64,000 nt of DNA from Lysobacter soyae (GTDB lineage: Bacteria; Pseudomonadota; Gammaproteobacteria; Xanthomonadales; Xanthomonadaceae). Under the pieces are notes generated by a model. It was not told where the DNA came from. It worked only from the letters and a program-made list of their open reading frames with translations, and did not search any database. Of the stretch, positions 9,295-20,587 are shown piece after piece. The translations under genes and the position numbers were made by a program. The stretch covers positions 806,001 to 870,000 of the forward strand of contig NZ_CP080544.1 of the NCBI RefSeq assembly GCF_019551435.1, in the 5' to 3' direction. Each line of letters begins with the position of its first letter. Position 1 is the first letter of the stretch.

Positions 9295-10791
9295 TCAAGC
9301 CGCTTTTTCGACGGCGTCCCGCGGGCCTTCGGTCAATGCTTTCTTGATCATCGCGATGACGAGATCGAGCTCGTCGGATTGCGTGTCGAATCGCGGGGTG
9401 AAGCGCAAGGAATTCACGCCGCCATGGATCACGCCGATACCACGTTCACGCATCCACTCTTCGGTGGAGCCGACGCCATAGCCTTTGAAGCCCTCGGCCA
9501 GCTCGCAAGAGAACAACAAACCGGTGCCTTGAACCTTGGTGACCAATCCGCCGGTTTCGTCTTTCAGTGCATTCAATTTCGCAATGGCTTCAAGGCCACG
9601 TTCGCGAATGTTGACGCGCAATTCCGGCGTGAGCAGGCCGAGCACGGTGCAGGCGACGTCGAGCGCACGCGGGTTCGCCGTCATCGTGTTGCCGTACAAG
9701 CCGCGTTTGTAGGCGTCGCAGGCACGTGCGTTGGCGGCCAGCACCGACAGCGGATATTGGCCGGCATTCAGCGCCTTTGAATAGGTTTCCATATCCGGCG
9801 GGTTGATGCCTTCCATGCCGGGATAGTCGACAAAAGACAAATAACCCGTGGCACGGATGCCGGCTTGGATCGAGTCGATCAACAGCAGGCTGCCGTGTGT
9901 TTCGGTCAGTTCACGTGCGGCATCGTAGAAAGCACGCGGCACCGAACGGCCCGGGTCGCCTTCACCCATCACGGGTTCAAGGAACATGGCCTCGATGAAC
10001 CAGCCGTTGGCGTCGGCATCGGCAAATGCCTTTTTCAGGGCATCGATATCGTAGGGCTCGATGACGATGACACTTTTTTCGCCACGATAGCTGGCCAGGA
10101 ATTGGGTGTAGTTCTTGCGGCTGGAATCCGAATACAGTGCCGGCTTGTCGGTACGTCCGTGGAAGCTGCCTTTGACCACGACGCGGTGAATCGCCTTGCC
10201 GGCGTGCCTGGCGCCCGGGTCGGTCATTTCTTTGGCGTGGGCGTCGACGATACGCGCCGCCAACGAGACCGATTCGGAACCGGAGTTCAAACACATGAAT
10301 TGGCTGTAAGGGCAGCCATCAGCACGGGTTTGGCCGATTTCTTGACGCATGGCTTGGACAAAACGCATCTGCGACACGCTCGGCGTCATGATGTTGGCCA
10401 TCGCCTGCGGACGTGTCATCGCTTCAATCACGGCTTTGGGCGCATGACCGAAACCGAGCATGCCGTAGCCGCCGGAATCGTGCAGCACGGCACCTTTCAG
10501 GGTGACGATCCACGGGCCACGGGCGACCAACGCCACATACGGATTGACGTTGTCCATGGAATAGAAGTTGAGGAAGCCGTTTTGCACCGCTTCGATCTGC
10601 GCTTGCTCGTCCATGTCGATGAGCTGGGGAAAATCGCGCTGGATTTGCTCAAAAGCCGGGACCGCGGCTTCAACGGCTTCAACCAGCTCCGGATGGCGGG
10701 CAGCGAAATCGAGGAGGGTGGCGTCGTCCAGGCCGGTGGTGCGTTGTTTTCCGGCCGCGCGCAGCGGCTTCAGGGTATCGAGCAAATTCAT
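9295..10791 (-). CDS. Class III PLP-dependent aminotransferase
   Basis: 498 aa. A fold-type I, class III (acetylornithine/lysine/4-aminobutyrate-type) aminotransferase: the glycine loop MCLNSGSESVSLAARI, the PLP-ring Asp in LLLIDSIQAG, and the Schiff-base Lys in YSKALNAGQYPLSVLAA. The usual D-E-V-Q-x-G motif is here D-S-I-Q-A-G, so Glu is Ser. There is an N-terminal extension of about 90 residues before the core. The substrate cannot be read from sequence; the overall shape resembles lysine epsilon-aminotransferase-like enzymes of Lysobacterales. The gene stands alone, divergent from queA across 151 bases. Confidence 0.85.
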   Translation of the reverse strand: MNLLDTLKPLRAAGKQRTTGLDDATLLDFAARHPELVEAVEAAVPAFEQIQRDFPQLIDMDEQAQIEAVQNGFLNFYSMDNVNPYVALVARGPWIVTLKGAVLHDSGGYGMLGFGHAPKAVIEAMTRPQAMANIMTPSVSQMRFVQAMRQEIGQTRADGCPYSQFMCLNSGSESVSLAARIVDAHAKEMTDPGARHAGKAIHRVVVKGSFHGRTDKPALYSDSSRKNYTQFLASYRGEKSVIVIEPYDIDALKKAFADADANGWFIEAMFLEPVMGEGDPGRSVPRAFYDAARELTETHGSLLLIDSIQAGIRATGYLSFVDYPGMEGINPPDMETYSKALNAGQYPLSVLAANARACDAYKRGLYGNTMTANPRALDVACTVLGLLTPELRVNIRERGLEAIAKLNALKDETGGLVTKVQGTGLLFSCELAEGFKGYGVGSTEEWMRERGIGVIHGGVNSLRFTPRFDTQSDELDLVIAMIKKALTEGPRDAVEKAA

Positions 10792-10942
10792 GAGACATCT
10801 CCAATTCGGCGCCGGAAAAAAGAAAATCGCGCGGCTGGGCGCGCGGTCCGGTGCAGGTGTTCATTGAGTTTAGCAAACGCCCCATGCGCCGATAACCCCC
10901 TGCGAAGGCTAGAATATCGAGCCGAGACGATCGTGGTTTCCG

Positions 10943-13125
<2,183 letters not shown>

Positions 13126-13155
13126 TCGCCTGTTGATTTTTTGAGGATGTACCTG

Positions 13156-13494
13156 ATGAATCCGTTGGATTTCTTGATTTCGCCCGCCTACGCCCAAGCT
13201 GCCGCCGGCGGCGCCCAAGGCAGCAGCATGAGCATGTTGTTCATGATGCCGATCTTCGTGTTGCTGATGTACTTCATGGTCATCCGCCCGCAAATGAAGC
13301 GAGCCAAAGAACACCGCGCCTTGTTGGAAAAGTTGTCGAAAGGGGATGAAATCCTCACCAGCGGTGGTTTGGCCGGCACCGTCACCCAAATCGATGAAAA
13401 CTTCATCTCCATGGAAGTCTCGCCGGGCGTCGTCGTCCGCGTGCAACGCGCCGCGATCAGCAGCGTTCTGCCCAAGGGCAGCCTGAAGAACTAA
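13156..13494 (+). CDS. yajC: Preprotein translocase subunit YajC
   Basis: 112 aa with the start at 13156 (MNPLDFLISPAYAQ), chosen because GAGG lies nine bases upstream; an ATG three codons earlier is the alternative. One transmembrane helix (MSMLFMMPIFVLLMYFMVIRP, with the conserved RPQ-K motif after it) is followed by a small cytoplasmic beta domain (KGDEILTSGGLAGTV). YajC associates with SecDF at the inner membrane. Gene order yajC-secD-secF is conserved. Confidence 0.97.
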   Translation: MNPLDFLISPAYAQAAAGGAQGSSMSMLFMMPIFVLLMYFMVIRPQMKRAKEHRALLEKLSKGDEILTSGGLAGTVTQIDENFISMEVSPGVVVRVQRAAISSVLPKGSLKN

Positions 13495-13535
13495 CCTACT
13501 TAAGTGCCTGCGCATGCCGGCACCGGATTCGAACC

Positions 13536-15416
13536 ATGCTTGAGTTTCCCCGTTGGAAGTACGTTGTCATCGTCTTGGTCTTGTTGCTCTCGACCTTGTA
13601 CGCGATGCCGAACATTTATCCGCAAGACCCGTCATTGCAGATCAGTAACGGCAGCCAGCCGGTACCCGCCGACATGCAGGGCAAGGTCTCGGCAGCGCTG
13701 AAGGCCGCCAATATCACGCCGAAGTCGATTGAAACCGACGCCAGCGGCAAAGTGCTGGTGCGCATGAAGACGGCGGACGATCAAACACGTGCCAACGATG
13801 TAGTGCGTCCTTTGCTTGGCGAAGGTCAATCGGTGGCGTTGAACTTGGTGTCGACGGTTCCGCAGTGGCTGCGCAATATCTGGGCGAAACCCATGCCCTT
13901 GGGTCTCGACTTGCAAGGCGGTGTGCACTTCCTCATGCAGGTCGACCAAAAGGCTGCACTTGAAAAGCGCATGGAAGGCACGGCCGAGCGCATCCGGACC
14001 GCATTGCAAACGGAAAAAATCCCCTATGGTTCGGTCGAACGTTTGGCCGATTCCAGCGTGGCAGTGGTGCTCGATCCGTCCGCCGATGTGGGCAAGGCGC
14101 AAACCTTGATCACCAACACGTTGGCCTCCGGCCTGGCATTGGGTACCAACAACCCGTACACCGTGGTGCAGCAAGGCAGCACCTTGATGGTGCGCGTGAA
14201 CGAAGCTGCGCTGCAGGCGGTATCTGCCGATGCAGTCGACCAAAACCGCAACGTGATCGCCGACCGGATCAACTCGCTGGGCGTGGCGGAACCGGTCTTG
14301 CAACGCCAAGGCACCGATCGTCTGGTGGTCGAACTGCCCGGTCTGCAAGACATGGCTGAAGCCAAGCGCCAGATCGGTGCAACCGCGACGCTCGAGTTCC
14401 GCGCTGTGACGGGTGACATGACAGCAGCGGCCGAGGCCGAGCGTAGCGGCGTGGTGCCGCCGGGTTCCAAGCTCTACCGCATGGAAAACGGTGCCCCGAT
14501 CCTGCTCTCCAAGCGCGTGCTCGTTTCGGGTGATGAATTGCTGGATGCGCAAGTCACCCCGGATCCGAAGTCCGGTATGCCGTCTGTGAGCGTGACCCTG
14601 ACCGGTGCCGCCGGCAAGCGCATGTTCAACCACACGGTGAACAACGTGAACAAGCAATTGGCCACGGTGTACATCGACCGCATTCCCGTCACCACCAAAG
14701 ATGCGAATGGCAACGAAGTGCAGTCGTCGCGCACGCAGGAACGCGTGATCGCCGCACCGAATATCGCCGAGCCTTTCGGTGAGCGTTTCAACACCACGGG
14801 CTTGACCAACGAGCAGGCCACCGACCTTGCGAAGCAATTGAAGTCGGGTGCCTTGGCGGCGCCGATGGACTTCGTTGAGCAGGGCGTGATCGGGCCGAGC
14901 TTGGGTCGTGAAAACGTCGAGCGCGGTGTCAAGGCGGTGTTGTACTCCTTCACCTTCGCGTTGGTGTTCTTCCTCGTTTACTACCGCATGTTCGGCTTGA
15001 TCACCTGTCTGGCACTGCTGCTGCAAATGGTGATGATCGTTGCCGTTATGTCGATCTTCGGCGCCACGATGTCGTTGCCGGGCTTTGCCGGCTTGGCGTT
15101 GTCGGTCGGTATGTCGGTGGACGCCAACGTCTTGATCAACGAACGCATCCGCGAAGAGCTGCGCGCGGGCGTACCGCCCAAAGCGGCCATTGCCGTGGGT
15201 TACGACCGTGCGTCCGGCACCATCTTCGACTCGAACATGACCGCCTTGCTCGCAGGTATCGCCTTGCTTGCCTTCGGTACCGGCCCGCTCAAGGGCTTTG
15301 CGATGACGATGATCATCGGCATCATGACCTCGCTGTTCTCCGCAGTGACGGTTTCGCGTGCGCTCGCCACCTTGATTTACGGCAAGCGCAAGAAACTGAA
15401 GTCGATCGCCATCTGA
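13536..15416 (+). CDS. secD: Protein translocase subunit SecD
   Basis: 626 aa. SecD with SecF uses the proton gradient to pull preproteins across the inner membrane. An N-terminal helix (about 6-26) leads to the large periplasmic P1 domain, with GLDLQGGVHFLMQVD and VVELPGLQDMAEAKRQIGATA as family marks. Five more helices follow from about residue 465, containing the RND-type signature SVDANVLINERIREELRAG and GTGPLKGFAMTMIIGIMTSLFSA. Length is normal for Proteobacteria. Confidence 0.98.
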   Translation: MLEFPRWKYVVIVLVLLLSTLYAMPNIYPQDPSLQISNGSQPVPADMQGKVSAALKAANITPKSIETDASGKVLVRMKTADDQTRANDVVRPLLGEGQSVALNLVSTVPQWLRNIWAKPMPLGLDLQGGVHFLMQVDQKAALEKRMEGTAERIRTALQTEKIPYGSVERLADSSVAVVLDPSADVGKAQTLITNTLASGLALGTNNPYTVVQQGSTLMVRVNEAALQAVSADAVDQNRNVIADRINSLGVAEPVLQRQGTDRLVVELPGLQDMAEAKRQIGATATLEFRAVTGDMTAAAEAERSGVVPPGSKLYRMENGAPILLSKRVLVSGDELLDAQVTPDPKSGMPSVSVTLTGAAGKRMFNHTVNNVNKQLATVYIDRIPVTTKDANGNEVQSSRTQERVIAAPNIAEPFGERFNTTGLTNEQATDLAKQLKSGALAAPMDFVEQGVIGPSLGRENVERGVKAVLYSFTFALVFFLVYYRMFGLITCLALLLQMVMIVAVMSIFGATMSLPGFAGLALSVGMSVDANVLINERIREELRAGVPPKAAIAVGYDRASGTIFDSNMTALLAGIALLAFGTGPLKGFAMTMIIGIMTSLFSAVTVSRALATLIYGKRKKLKSIAI

Positions 15417-15429
15417 CGGAATACAGACA

Positions 15430-16398
15430 ATGAAACTTTTCCCGCTTCACCTCATTCCGAACGACACCCGCGTCGATTTCATGCGACTGCGCTGGGTCTC
15501 GATCGCGATCGCCGCGCTTTTGATGTTCGCCGCCATCGGTGCGATCGCGTTCAAGGGCTTCAACTTCGCGCTGGATTTCACCGGCGGCACCTTAGTGGAA
15601 CTCGAGTTCCAACAAACGCCGAACATCGATACGGTTCGCAACAACTTGGACAAGGCCGGTTTCGGCAATGCCACCGTGCAAACCTATGGCGCCGGCAACA
15701 AGCTCTTGGTACGCACGGAATCCGATAGCAACGCCAAGAATGCCGACGAAGCCAGCAGCTTGGCCGCGCAACGCGTCTTGCAGGCAGTCAACCAGCCGTC
15801 GAACCCGGCCAAGGTCGGTCGTTCGACATTCTTGAATCCGCAGGTCGGCAGCGACTTGGCCAAGAACGCGGCGATGGCTTTGGCTTTCGTGATCATCGGC
15901 TTCCTCGGCTACATCGCCTTCCGCTTCGAATGGAAGTTCGCGGTCGCGGCGATCGTCGCCACCATGCACGACGTGCTGATCTGTGCCGGTTTCTTCGCGG
16001 CGACCGGTCGTGAGTTCGATCTCACGGTGTTGGCCGGTTTGCTGTCGGTGATGGGTTACTCGATCAACGACACCATCGTGGTGTTCGACCGCGTGCGGGA
16101 AAACTTCCGCAGCATGCGCGCCGATCCGCGTGAAGTGTTGAACGCGTCGGTCAATCAAACGCTTTCCCGTACGATCATCACCTCGTTCGTCGCGTTCTTG
16201 ACTGTGCTGGCCTTGTACATTTACGGCGGTGGTTCGCTCGAAGGCATGGCCTTGTCGCAAATGATGGGTATCGTCATCGGCACCCTGTCGTCGATCTTCA
16301 TCGCCTGTGCGTTGCTGACCATCGGGCCGTTGAAAGTCACGCGCCAGGATCTGTTGCCGCGCGCCAAGGACAACGAAGCCCTCAACCGCCGCCCCTAA
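15430..16398 (+). CDS. secF: Protein translocase subunit SecF
   Basis: 322 aa. Six transmembrane helices with a short periplasmic domain between the first two. Marks are FALDFTGGTLVELEF after helix 1, then YSINDTIVVFDRVRENFR and NQTLSRTIITSFVAFLTVLALYI (adjacent parts of the conserved C-terminal core). It pairs with SecD; the intergenic gap is 13 bases with an ACAGACA spacer. The transcript is followed by a small GCCCC/GGGGC hairpin over the stop codon and then a long perfect palindrome. Confidence 0.98.
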   Translation: MKLFPLHLIPNDTRVDFMRLRWVSIAIAALLMFAAIGAIAFKGFNFALDFTGGTLVELEFQQTPNIDTVRNNLDKAGFGNATVQTYGAGNKLLVRTESDSNAKNADEASSLAAQRVLQAVNQPSNPAKVGRSTFLNPQVGSDLAKNAAMALAFVIIGFLGYIAFRFEWKFAVAAIVATMHDVLICAGFFAATGREFDLTVLAGLLSVMGYSINDTIVVFDRVRENFRSMRADPREVLNASVNQTLSRTIITSFVAFLTVLALYIYGGGSLEGMALSQMMGIVIGTLSSIFIACALLTIGPLKVTRQDLLPRAKDNEALNRRP

Positions 16399-16408
16399 AA
16401 ACGGGGCA

Positions 16409-16463
16409 AAAAATGGGGTCAGAAGAAATTTTTCAATGAAAAATTTCTTCTGACCCCATTTTT
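16409..16463. repeat. 26-bp perfect palindrome (GGGGTCAGAAG type), probable terminator/REP-like element
   Basis: Arms at 16409-16434 and 16438-16463 are perfect reverse complements separated by only three bases (AAT). The arm reads A-run, TGGGGTCAGAAGAAATTTTTC. It sits exactly between the convergent secF and suhB genes and would form a 26-bp hairpin with A/T-rich ends on both strands, so it can terminate both. I recall similar GGGGTCAGAGT/ACTCTGACCCC palindromes scattered between genes in Lysobacterales and other Proteobacteria, so this is likely a copy of an interspersed element, not just a terminator. Confidence 0.85.
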
Positions 16464-16473
16464 GTTTCGCGGC

Positions 16474-17298
16474 TTAGCGGCGGAAGGTTGCGGCGTAGCC
16501 GGATGTGGCAATCACTTTTTGCAAGGCATCGGCGAGTTTCAAGTTGCCGGCCATGATCGTGCGGCTATCAATGCCGCGTTCGTCCAGCGGGCCCGTTTGC
16601 GCACCGTTGTAGTCACAAACGCGACCGCCGGCTTCACGGACCAGCAAAACGCCGGCAGCGATATCCCAAGGCTTCACGCCCGCTTCGAAGTAGCCGTCCA
16701 AACGGCCGGCGGCGACATAGGCCAAGTCCAGCGCGGCAGAACCCGTGCGACGGATATCTTCGGCATGGAGCAGCAGCTGGCGCGTGCATTCGAGTTGGGC
16801 CGGCGTGCGCTCGCGCTCGCGCGGGTGGAAGCCGGTGGCGATCAAGGCGCCGTTCAAATCCTTACGCTCGCCGACACGAATGCGGACGCCGTTCAACAGC
16901 GCACCGGCGCCCTTGCTGGCGGTGAACAGGTCGTTGCGCAACGGATCGTAGATGACAGCATGAATCGGTTCGCCGCGCTCCACCAGTGCGATGGAGACGC
17001 AGTAGTGGCCGAAACCGCGGATGTAGTTGCTGGTGCCGTCGAGGGGGTCGATGACCCAAACCAAGGGGCCGCCGCGACCGCGCAAACCGCCTTCTTCACC
17101 GAGAACGGCGCATTCGGGCATCGCACGCGTCAATTCGCGGATGGCCACGTCTTCGGCGTTCTTATCGACGTCGCTTGCGTAATCCAGCGTCGCCTTTTCG
17201 ACGACATTGAGCTTGTCCAGACGCTGCGCACTGCGCAACAAAACATCACCGGCAGCACGTGCCGCCTTGACCATGATCGTGACCGCGGGTTTCTGCAT
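16474..17298 (-). CDS. suhB: Inositol-1-monophosphatase family protein SuhB
   Basis: 274 aa with the start at 17298 ([17 protein letters not shown]), the usual start in relatives. Mg2+ site motifs are VLGEEGG (GEE), [16 protein letters not shown] (DPxDGT) and the C-terminal [18 protein letters not shown] (WDxAAG). SuhB hydrolyses inositol monophosphate in vitro and, in E. coli, also acts in rRNA transcription antitermination and processing. It faces trmJ head to head across 75 bases, a common neighbour pair in Gammaproteobacteria. Confidence 0.96.
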   Translation of the reverse strand: MQKPAVTIMVKAARAAGDVLLRSAQRLDKLNVVEKATLDYASDVDKNAEDVAIRELTRAMPECAVLGEEGGLRGRGGPLVWVIDPLDGTSNYIRGFGHYCVSIALVERGEPIHAVIYDPLRNDLFTASKGAGALLNGVRIRVGERKDLNGALIATGFHPRERERTPAQLECTRQLLLHAEDIRRTGSAALDLAYVAAGRLDGYFEAGVKPWDIAAGVLLVREAGGRVCDYNGAQTGPLDERGIDSRTIMAGNLKLADALQKVIATSGYAATFRR

Positions 17299-17373
17299 CG
17301 CGGGAGCCCTCTGCTGGAATGAAAAAGAACAATCCGGCTCCGTGGCCGGGTCGGGAAGTTTAACATTGATGCC

Positions 17374-18156
17374 ATGGAACCAGATCACATGTCACTTTCG
17401 CCTGCCATTCGTTTCGTTTTGGTGGGCACCCAGCACCCGGGCAACATGGGTTCGGCCGCCCGTGCCATGCGCACGATGGGCTTCACCCGGATGGTGCTGG
17501 TCGCGCCGGAAAAGGCGCCGAACCACGAGACCGATGCGATGGCGGCCGGCGCCGAGTCGCTGGTGAGGGAAGCACCGGTGTTCGCCAGCTTGGCGGAAGC
17601 CGTCGCCGATTGCGGTCTGGTTCTGGGTTGCACGGCGCGAAGCCGCCGGGTGGCGCTTGAGGAGCTGGCGCCGCCCCTGGCTGCCGAGCGTGCCCTGTCT
17701 GCAGCAGCCAAGGGCAGGGAAGTGGCCTTGGTGTTCGGTCGTGAACGCACCGGGCTCACCAACGAAGAGCTGCAGCTGTGTCACGCCGCGATCCACATTC
17801 CGTCCGACCCTGATTTCAGCTCCTTGAATCTCGCCGCCGCGGTGCAAGTGATCGCCTATGCGGTGCGCATGGGTCAACTGATGCACGGAACGGGCGTCGT
17901 GGGCACGTCGATACAAGATGCTGAAAACGAGACCGACCCGCCGGCGAGCCATCAGGATTTGGAAGGTTTCTTTGGCCAGCTCGACGCCACCTTGCATGCC
18001 ATCGATTTTCACAAAGGGCGTGCGCCCGAATCGGCGATGCGCAAACTGCGCCGGATTTTCCTGCGCAATGCGCTGTCAATCAAAGAAGTCCGTCTACTGC
18101 GCGGCGTTTTGGCGGACGCGCAACGCATGGCCATGTTGGCCGGCAAGCAGGTTTAG
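17374..18156 (+). CDS. trmJ: tRNA (cytidine(32)/uridine(32)-2'-O)-methyltransferase TrmJ
   Basis: 260 aa; a second possible start (MSLSPAIRF) is five codons in. A SpoU-type SPOUT methyltransferase: motif 1 [20 protein letters not shown], motif 2 [16 protein letters not shown], motif 3 [23 protein letters not shown]-terminal extension (about 165-255) is typical of TrmJ, which 2'-O-methylates position 32 of several tRNAs as a dimer. Divergent from suhB. Confidence 0.96.
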   Translation: MEPDHMSLSPAIRFVLVGTQHPGNMGSAARAMRTMGFTRMVLVAPEKAPNHETDAMAAGAESLVREAPVFASLAEAVADCGLVLGCTARSRRVALEELAPPLAAERALSAAAKGREVALVFGRERTGLTNEELQLCHAAIHIPSDPDFSSLNLAAAVQVIAYAVRMGQLMHGTGVVGTSIQDAENETDPPASHQDLEGFFGQLDATLHAIDFHKGRAPESAMRKLRRIFLRNALSIKEVRLLRGVLADAQRMAMLAGKQV

Positions 18157-18160
18157 CGAT

Positions 18161-18799
18161 TCAGATCACGATGCGCTGCCACAGGTCGCTTAGGCGATCT
18201 TGCATGGCGGCAAAGGCTTCGATGATTTGACTGGACAGAACCACGGCTGTGCCGATCAGTGCGAAGCCGACGATCCAAGAGGCCATCATCAACCAGCCAT
18301 CGCGTTCGATCATCGCCAAGGCGAACAACACCAAGGCCAGACCGAACAAATAATTGGTGCCGGGAATGGGCAGCGCCAACAGCAGCGCGAGCAGCAGCAG
18401 AATGATTCCGGTGAAGCGAAAACTCAGACCGTTTTCGAAGATCCAATCTGCGCGCGGCTTGATCAATTTGTGCAAGGGACGCAGGACCGGCGACAACCGA
18501 CGGCGCAGATTGGCCAATGCACCGCGTTTGGGTCCTTTCTCGAGCGCGCGGCGTGGCAACCAAGGCTCACGCCGGCCGATGATCATTTGCAAGGCAAGCA
18601 AAGCCACTATCGGCCCTGAAAGCGCGCCACCCACGGGAATCGGAATAAAAGCCGGCAAGGTCAGGACAAACAGCATCATGCCGAAGCCGCTTTCTTCGAC
18701 CGCATCAATGATTTGATGCAAGGTGATATGCGATTCGGGATCACCCTGGGCGAACCGCCCCAGCATGCCCAACAGACCTACGTCGTCCTCGTCACTCAC
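18161..18799 (-). CDS. ExoD family membrane protein
   Basis: 212 aa. It begins with a soluble segment containing ITLHQIIDAVEESGFGMMLFVL and then PAFIPIPVGGALSGPIVALLALQMIIGRREPWLP, the conserved ExoD pattern (two stretches of one region). Three or four transmembrane helices follow, including FTGIILLLLALLLALPIPG. The family was named from Sinorhizobium exopolysaccharide mutants, but its biochemical role is unknown. It follows the CorC-like gene by two bases, so the two are probably cotranscribed. Confidence 0.85.
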   Translation of the reverse strand: MSDEDDVGLLGMLGRFAQGDPESHITLHQIIDAVEESGFGMMLFVLTLPAFIPIPVGGALSGPIVALLALQMIIGRREPWLPRRALEKGPKRGALANLRRRLSPVLRPLHKLIKPRADWIFENGLSFRFTGIILLLLALLLALPIPGTNYLFGLALVLFALAMIERDGWLMMASWIVGFALIGTAVVLSSQIIEAFAAMQDRLSDLWQRIVI

Positions 18800-18801
18800 G
18801 A

Positions 18802-20109
18802 TCAGGGCCCGACCGGTGCTTGCTCGCTGTGCAAGGGCGTCAACAACAATTTGTCCACGCGCGGCCCGTCGAGGTCGACGATTTCATAGCGCCATTGATT
18901 CCATTCGAACGACTCGCCCACGTGCGGAATCCGACCGAACCAGGCAATCGCGAGGCCCGCAGCCGTGTGATAGTCATGTTCGTCTTCGAGTGGAAGCTTG
19001 TTCGATTCGACGATTTCCCTGACTTCGTCAATCGGCAAACTGCCATCGATCAACCAGGAACCGTCGTCGCGCTGCAACACCATGTTTTCGGCGTCGTTGT
19101 GTTCGGCCGACTGCAAACGACCGGTGACCGCGCCCATCACGTCACTGACGGTCACGAGACCGGTGACATCGCCGTATTCGTCGACAACCAACGCCAAGGA
19201 TTGTTGCTCTTCGCGAAAAATTTCCAGCAACTTCATCGCCTGGGTGGATTCGCTGACGAACAGAACCTCGCGCAGTTCATCGAACAACGGCGGACGCGAT
19301 TCGCCGAGATTGTCGAGCAAGGATTTGACTTCAAGTACGCCCAACACATCGGCATCGCTGCCGCGATACACGGGGTAACGTGAGAATGGTGTCTGACGCA
19401 TGGTTTCGAAGTTCTCTTCGAATTCCGCTTCGCTGTCGAGCCAGACAATCCGCGTTCTCGGCGTCATCAAACTTTCCGCGGTGCGGTCGCCGAGTCTCAA
19501 AACGCGCGTCATCATGTTGCGCTCGTCGTCGTCGATGACGCCTTGTTCGTGTCCTTCCGACACCAACATTTGAATTTCTTCTTCAGTGATCTGTTGGTCG
19601 TTGACGCCGGCCAATCCGAACAACTTGATGATGCCGCGGGTGCTGACGGATAGCAGCATGACCAGCGGCTTCACGATGAGCGCAAAAAACTCCATCGGAT
19701 ACGCTGCTACGGAAGCGACGCGCTCCGGTGCGATGGTGCCAAGGCGCTTGGGAACCAGTTCGCCCAGCAAACCGAAGGCGAACAGCATGACGATAAAACC
19801 GACGACGATCCCGATCAGATCGGCGTGCGGCGCGAACAGCGGGACATCTTTCAAAGGCTCGGCGATTTGCGCGCCCATGGTTTCGCCGCCGAAGAAGCCG
19901 ATCATCAAGCTCAACAACGTGATCCACAACTGCACCGCTGACAAAAAGCTTTCGGGATTGTTGGCCAAGTCCAGTGCTTTGGCCGCACCGCGGCTGGTCG
20001 CCGCCATCTGCTTCAACTTGCTTTTACGTGAAGTCATCACCGCCATTTCAGACATGGCGAAAAATGCATTCAGAACGATCAGGAACAGCACGATGACAAA
20101 CTTCAGCAT
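18802..20109 (-). CDS. CorC/HlyC (CNNM-like) family transporter
   Basis: 435 aa. The DUF21/CNNM membrane domain (about 1-190, with four hydrophobic segments) is followed by a CBS pair (about 205-330; LMTPRTRIVWLD marks the first and VVDEYGDVTGLVTVSDVMG the second) and a C-terminal CorC_HlyC domain (about 345-430; DGSWLIDGSLPIDEV and TAAGLAIAWFGRIP). Relatives are implicated in Mg2+/Co2+ efflux or sodium-dependent Mg2+ export; the older hemolysin name is not informative. It is upstream of exoD with two bases between. Confidence 0.9.
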   Translation of the reverse strand: MLKFVIVLFLIVLNAFFAMSEMAVMTSRKSKLKQMAATSRGAAKALDLANNPESFLSAVQLWITLLSLMIGFFGGETMGAQIAEPLKDVPLFAPHADLIGIVVGFIVMLFAFGLLGELVPKRLGTIAPERVASVAAYPMEFFALIVKPLVMLLSVSTRGIIKLFGLAGVNDQQITEEEIQMLVSEGHEQGVIDDDERNMMTRVLRLGDRTAESLMTPRTRIVWLDSEAEFEENFETMRQTPFSRYPVYRGSDADVLGVLEVKSLLDNLGESRPPLFDELREVLFVSESTQAMKLLEIFREEQQSLALVVDEYGDVTGLVTVSDVMGAVTGRLQSAEHNDAENMVLQRDDGSWLIDGSLPIDEVREIVESNKLPLEDEHDYHTAAGLAIAWFGRIPHVGESFEWNQWRYEIVDLDGPRVDKLLLTPLHSEQAPVGP

Positions 20110-20254
20110 GGGCGCAACACCTGCTGTTCGTTCAGTGCGAGGTTCGGGTGCGCGATGCGCAGGGCTAAGTTAGGTTCGTCCATGTGTGATTCAATGCTCC
20201 GTCTGCATGGTAGCAGGCGACGCGAGTGAAATTGACGCGCCTGCCGGAGAAGAG

Positions 20255-20587
20255 ATGGTGGATTCAGCCGACGAAGACAAGGTGTGGCGGGTCATACGCG
20301 CGATTCCACACGGATCGGTACGCGGATACGGCGAAGTCGGGCGCCTGGCGGGTTTTCCGGGCCGCGCGCGTTGGGTGGCCAAGTTGCTGTGGAGCAAGTC
20401 GCCGGGCGACATTCCTTGGCATCGCGTGCTGCGAAGTGACGGCCGCATCGCCTTCGCCGAAGGCAGTGCGGGTTTTAAACGCCAAGTCGCGGCCCTCAAA
20501 AGAGAGGGAGTCAGCGTGAAAGACGGCAAAGTCGCCATGAAACGCCCCAAGACTGAAGACGAGAGGTTGTGGGGACCGCCGGATTAG
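20255..20587 (+). CDS. MGMT-like alkyltransferase-like protein (ATL)
   Basis: 110 aa from the ATG at 20255, which has GGAGA just upstream; earlier in-frame starts at 20207 (ATG) and 20186 (GTG) would add up to 23 residues. It has the DNA-binding half of O6-methylguanine methyltransferase: the winged-helix GSVRGYGEVGRLAGFPGRAR and IPWHRVLRSDG. The acceptor Cys of PCHRV is Trp (PWHRV), the hallmark of ATL proteins. These bind O6-alkylguanine without repairing it and direct the lesion to nucleotide excision repair. Its tail overlaps the oxygenase gene by four bases. Confidence 0.9.
   Translation: MVDSADEDKVWRVIRAIPHGSVRGYGEVGRLAGFPGRARWVAKLLWSKSPGDIPWHRVLRSDGRIAFAEGSAGFKRQVAALKREGVSVKDGKVAMKRPKTEDERLWGPPD

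Noticed and set aside
13632-15026. 464-codon open frame antisense to secD
   Set aside because: secD is unmistakable; the antisense product is His/Arg-rich low-complexity and lacks any family motif.
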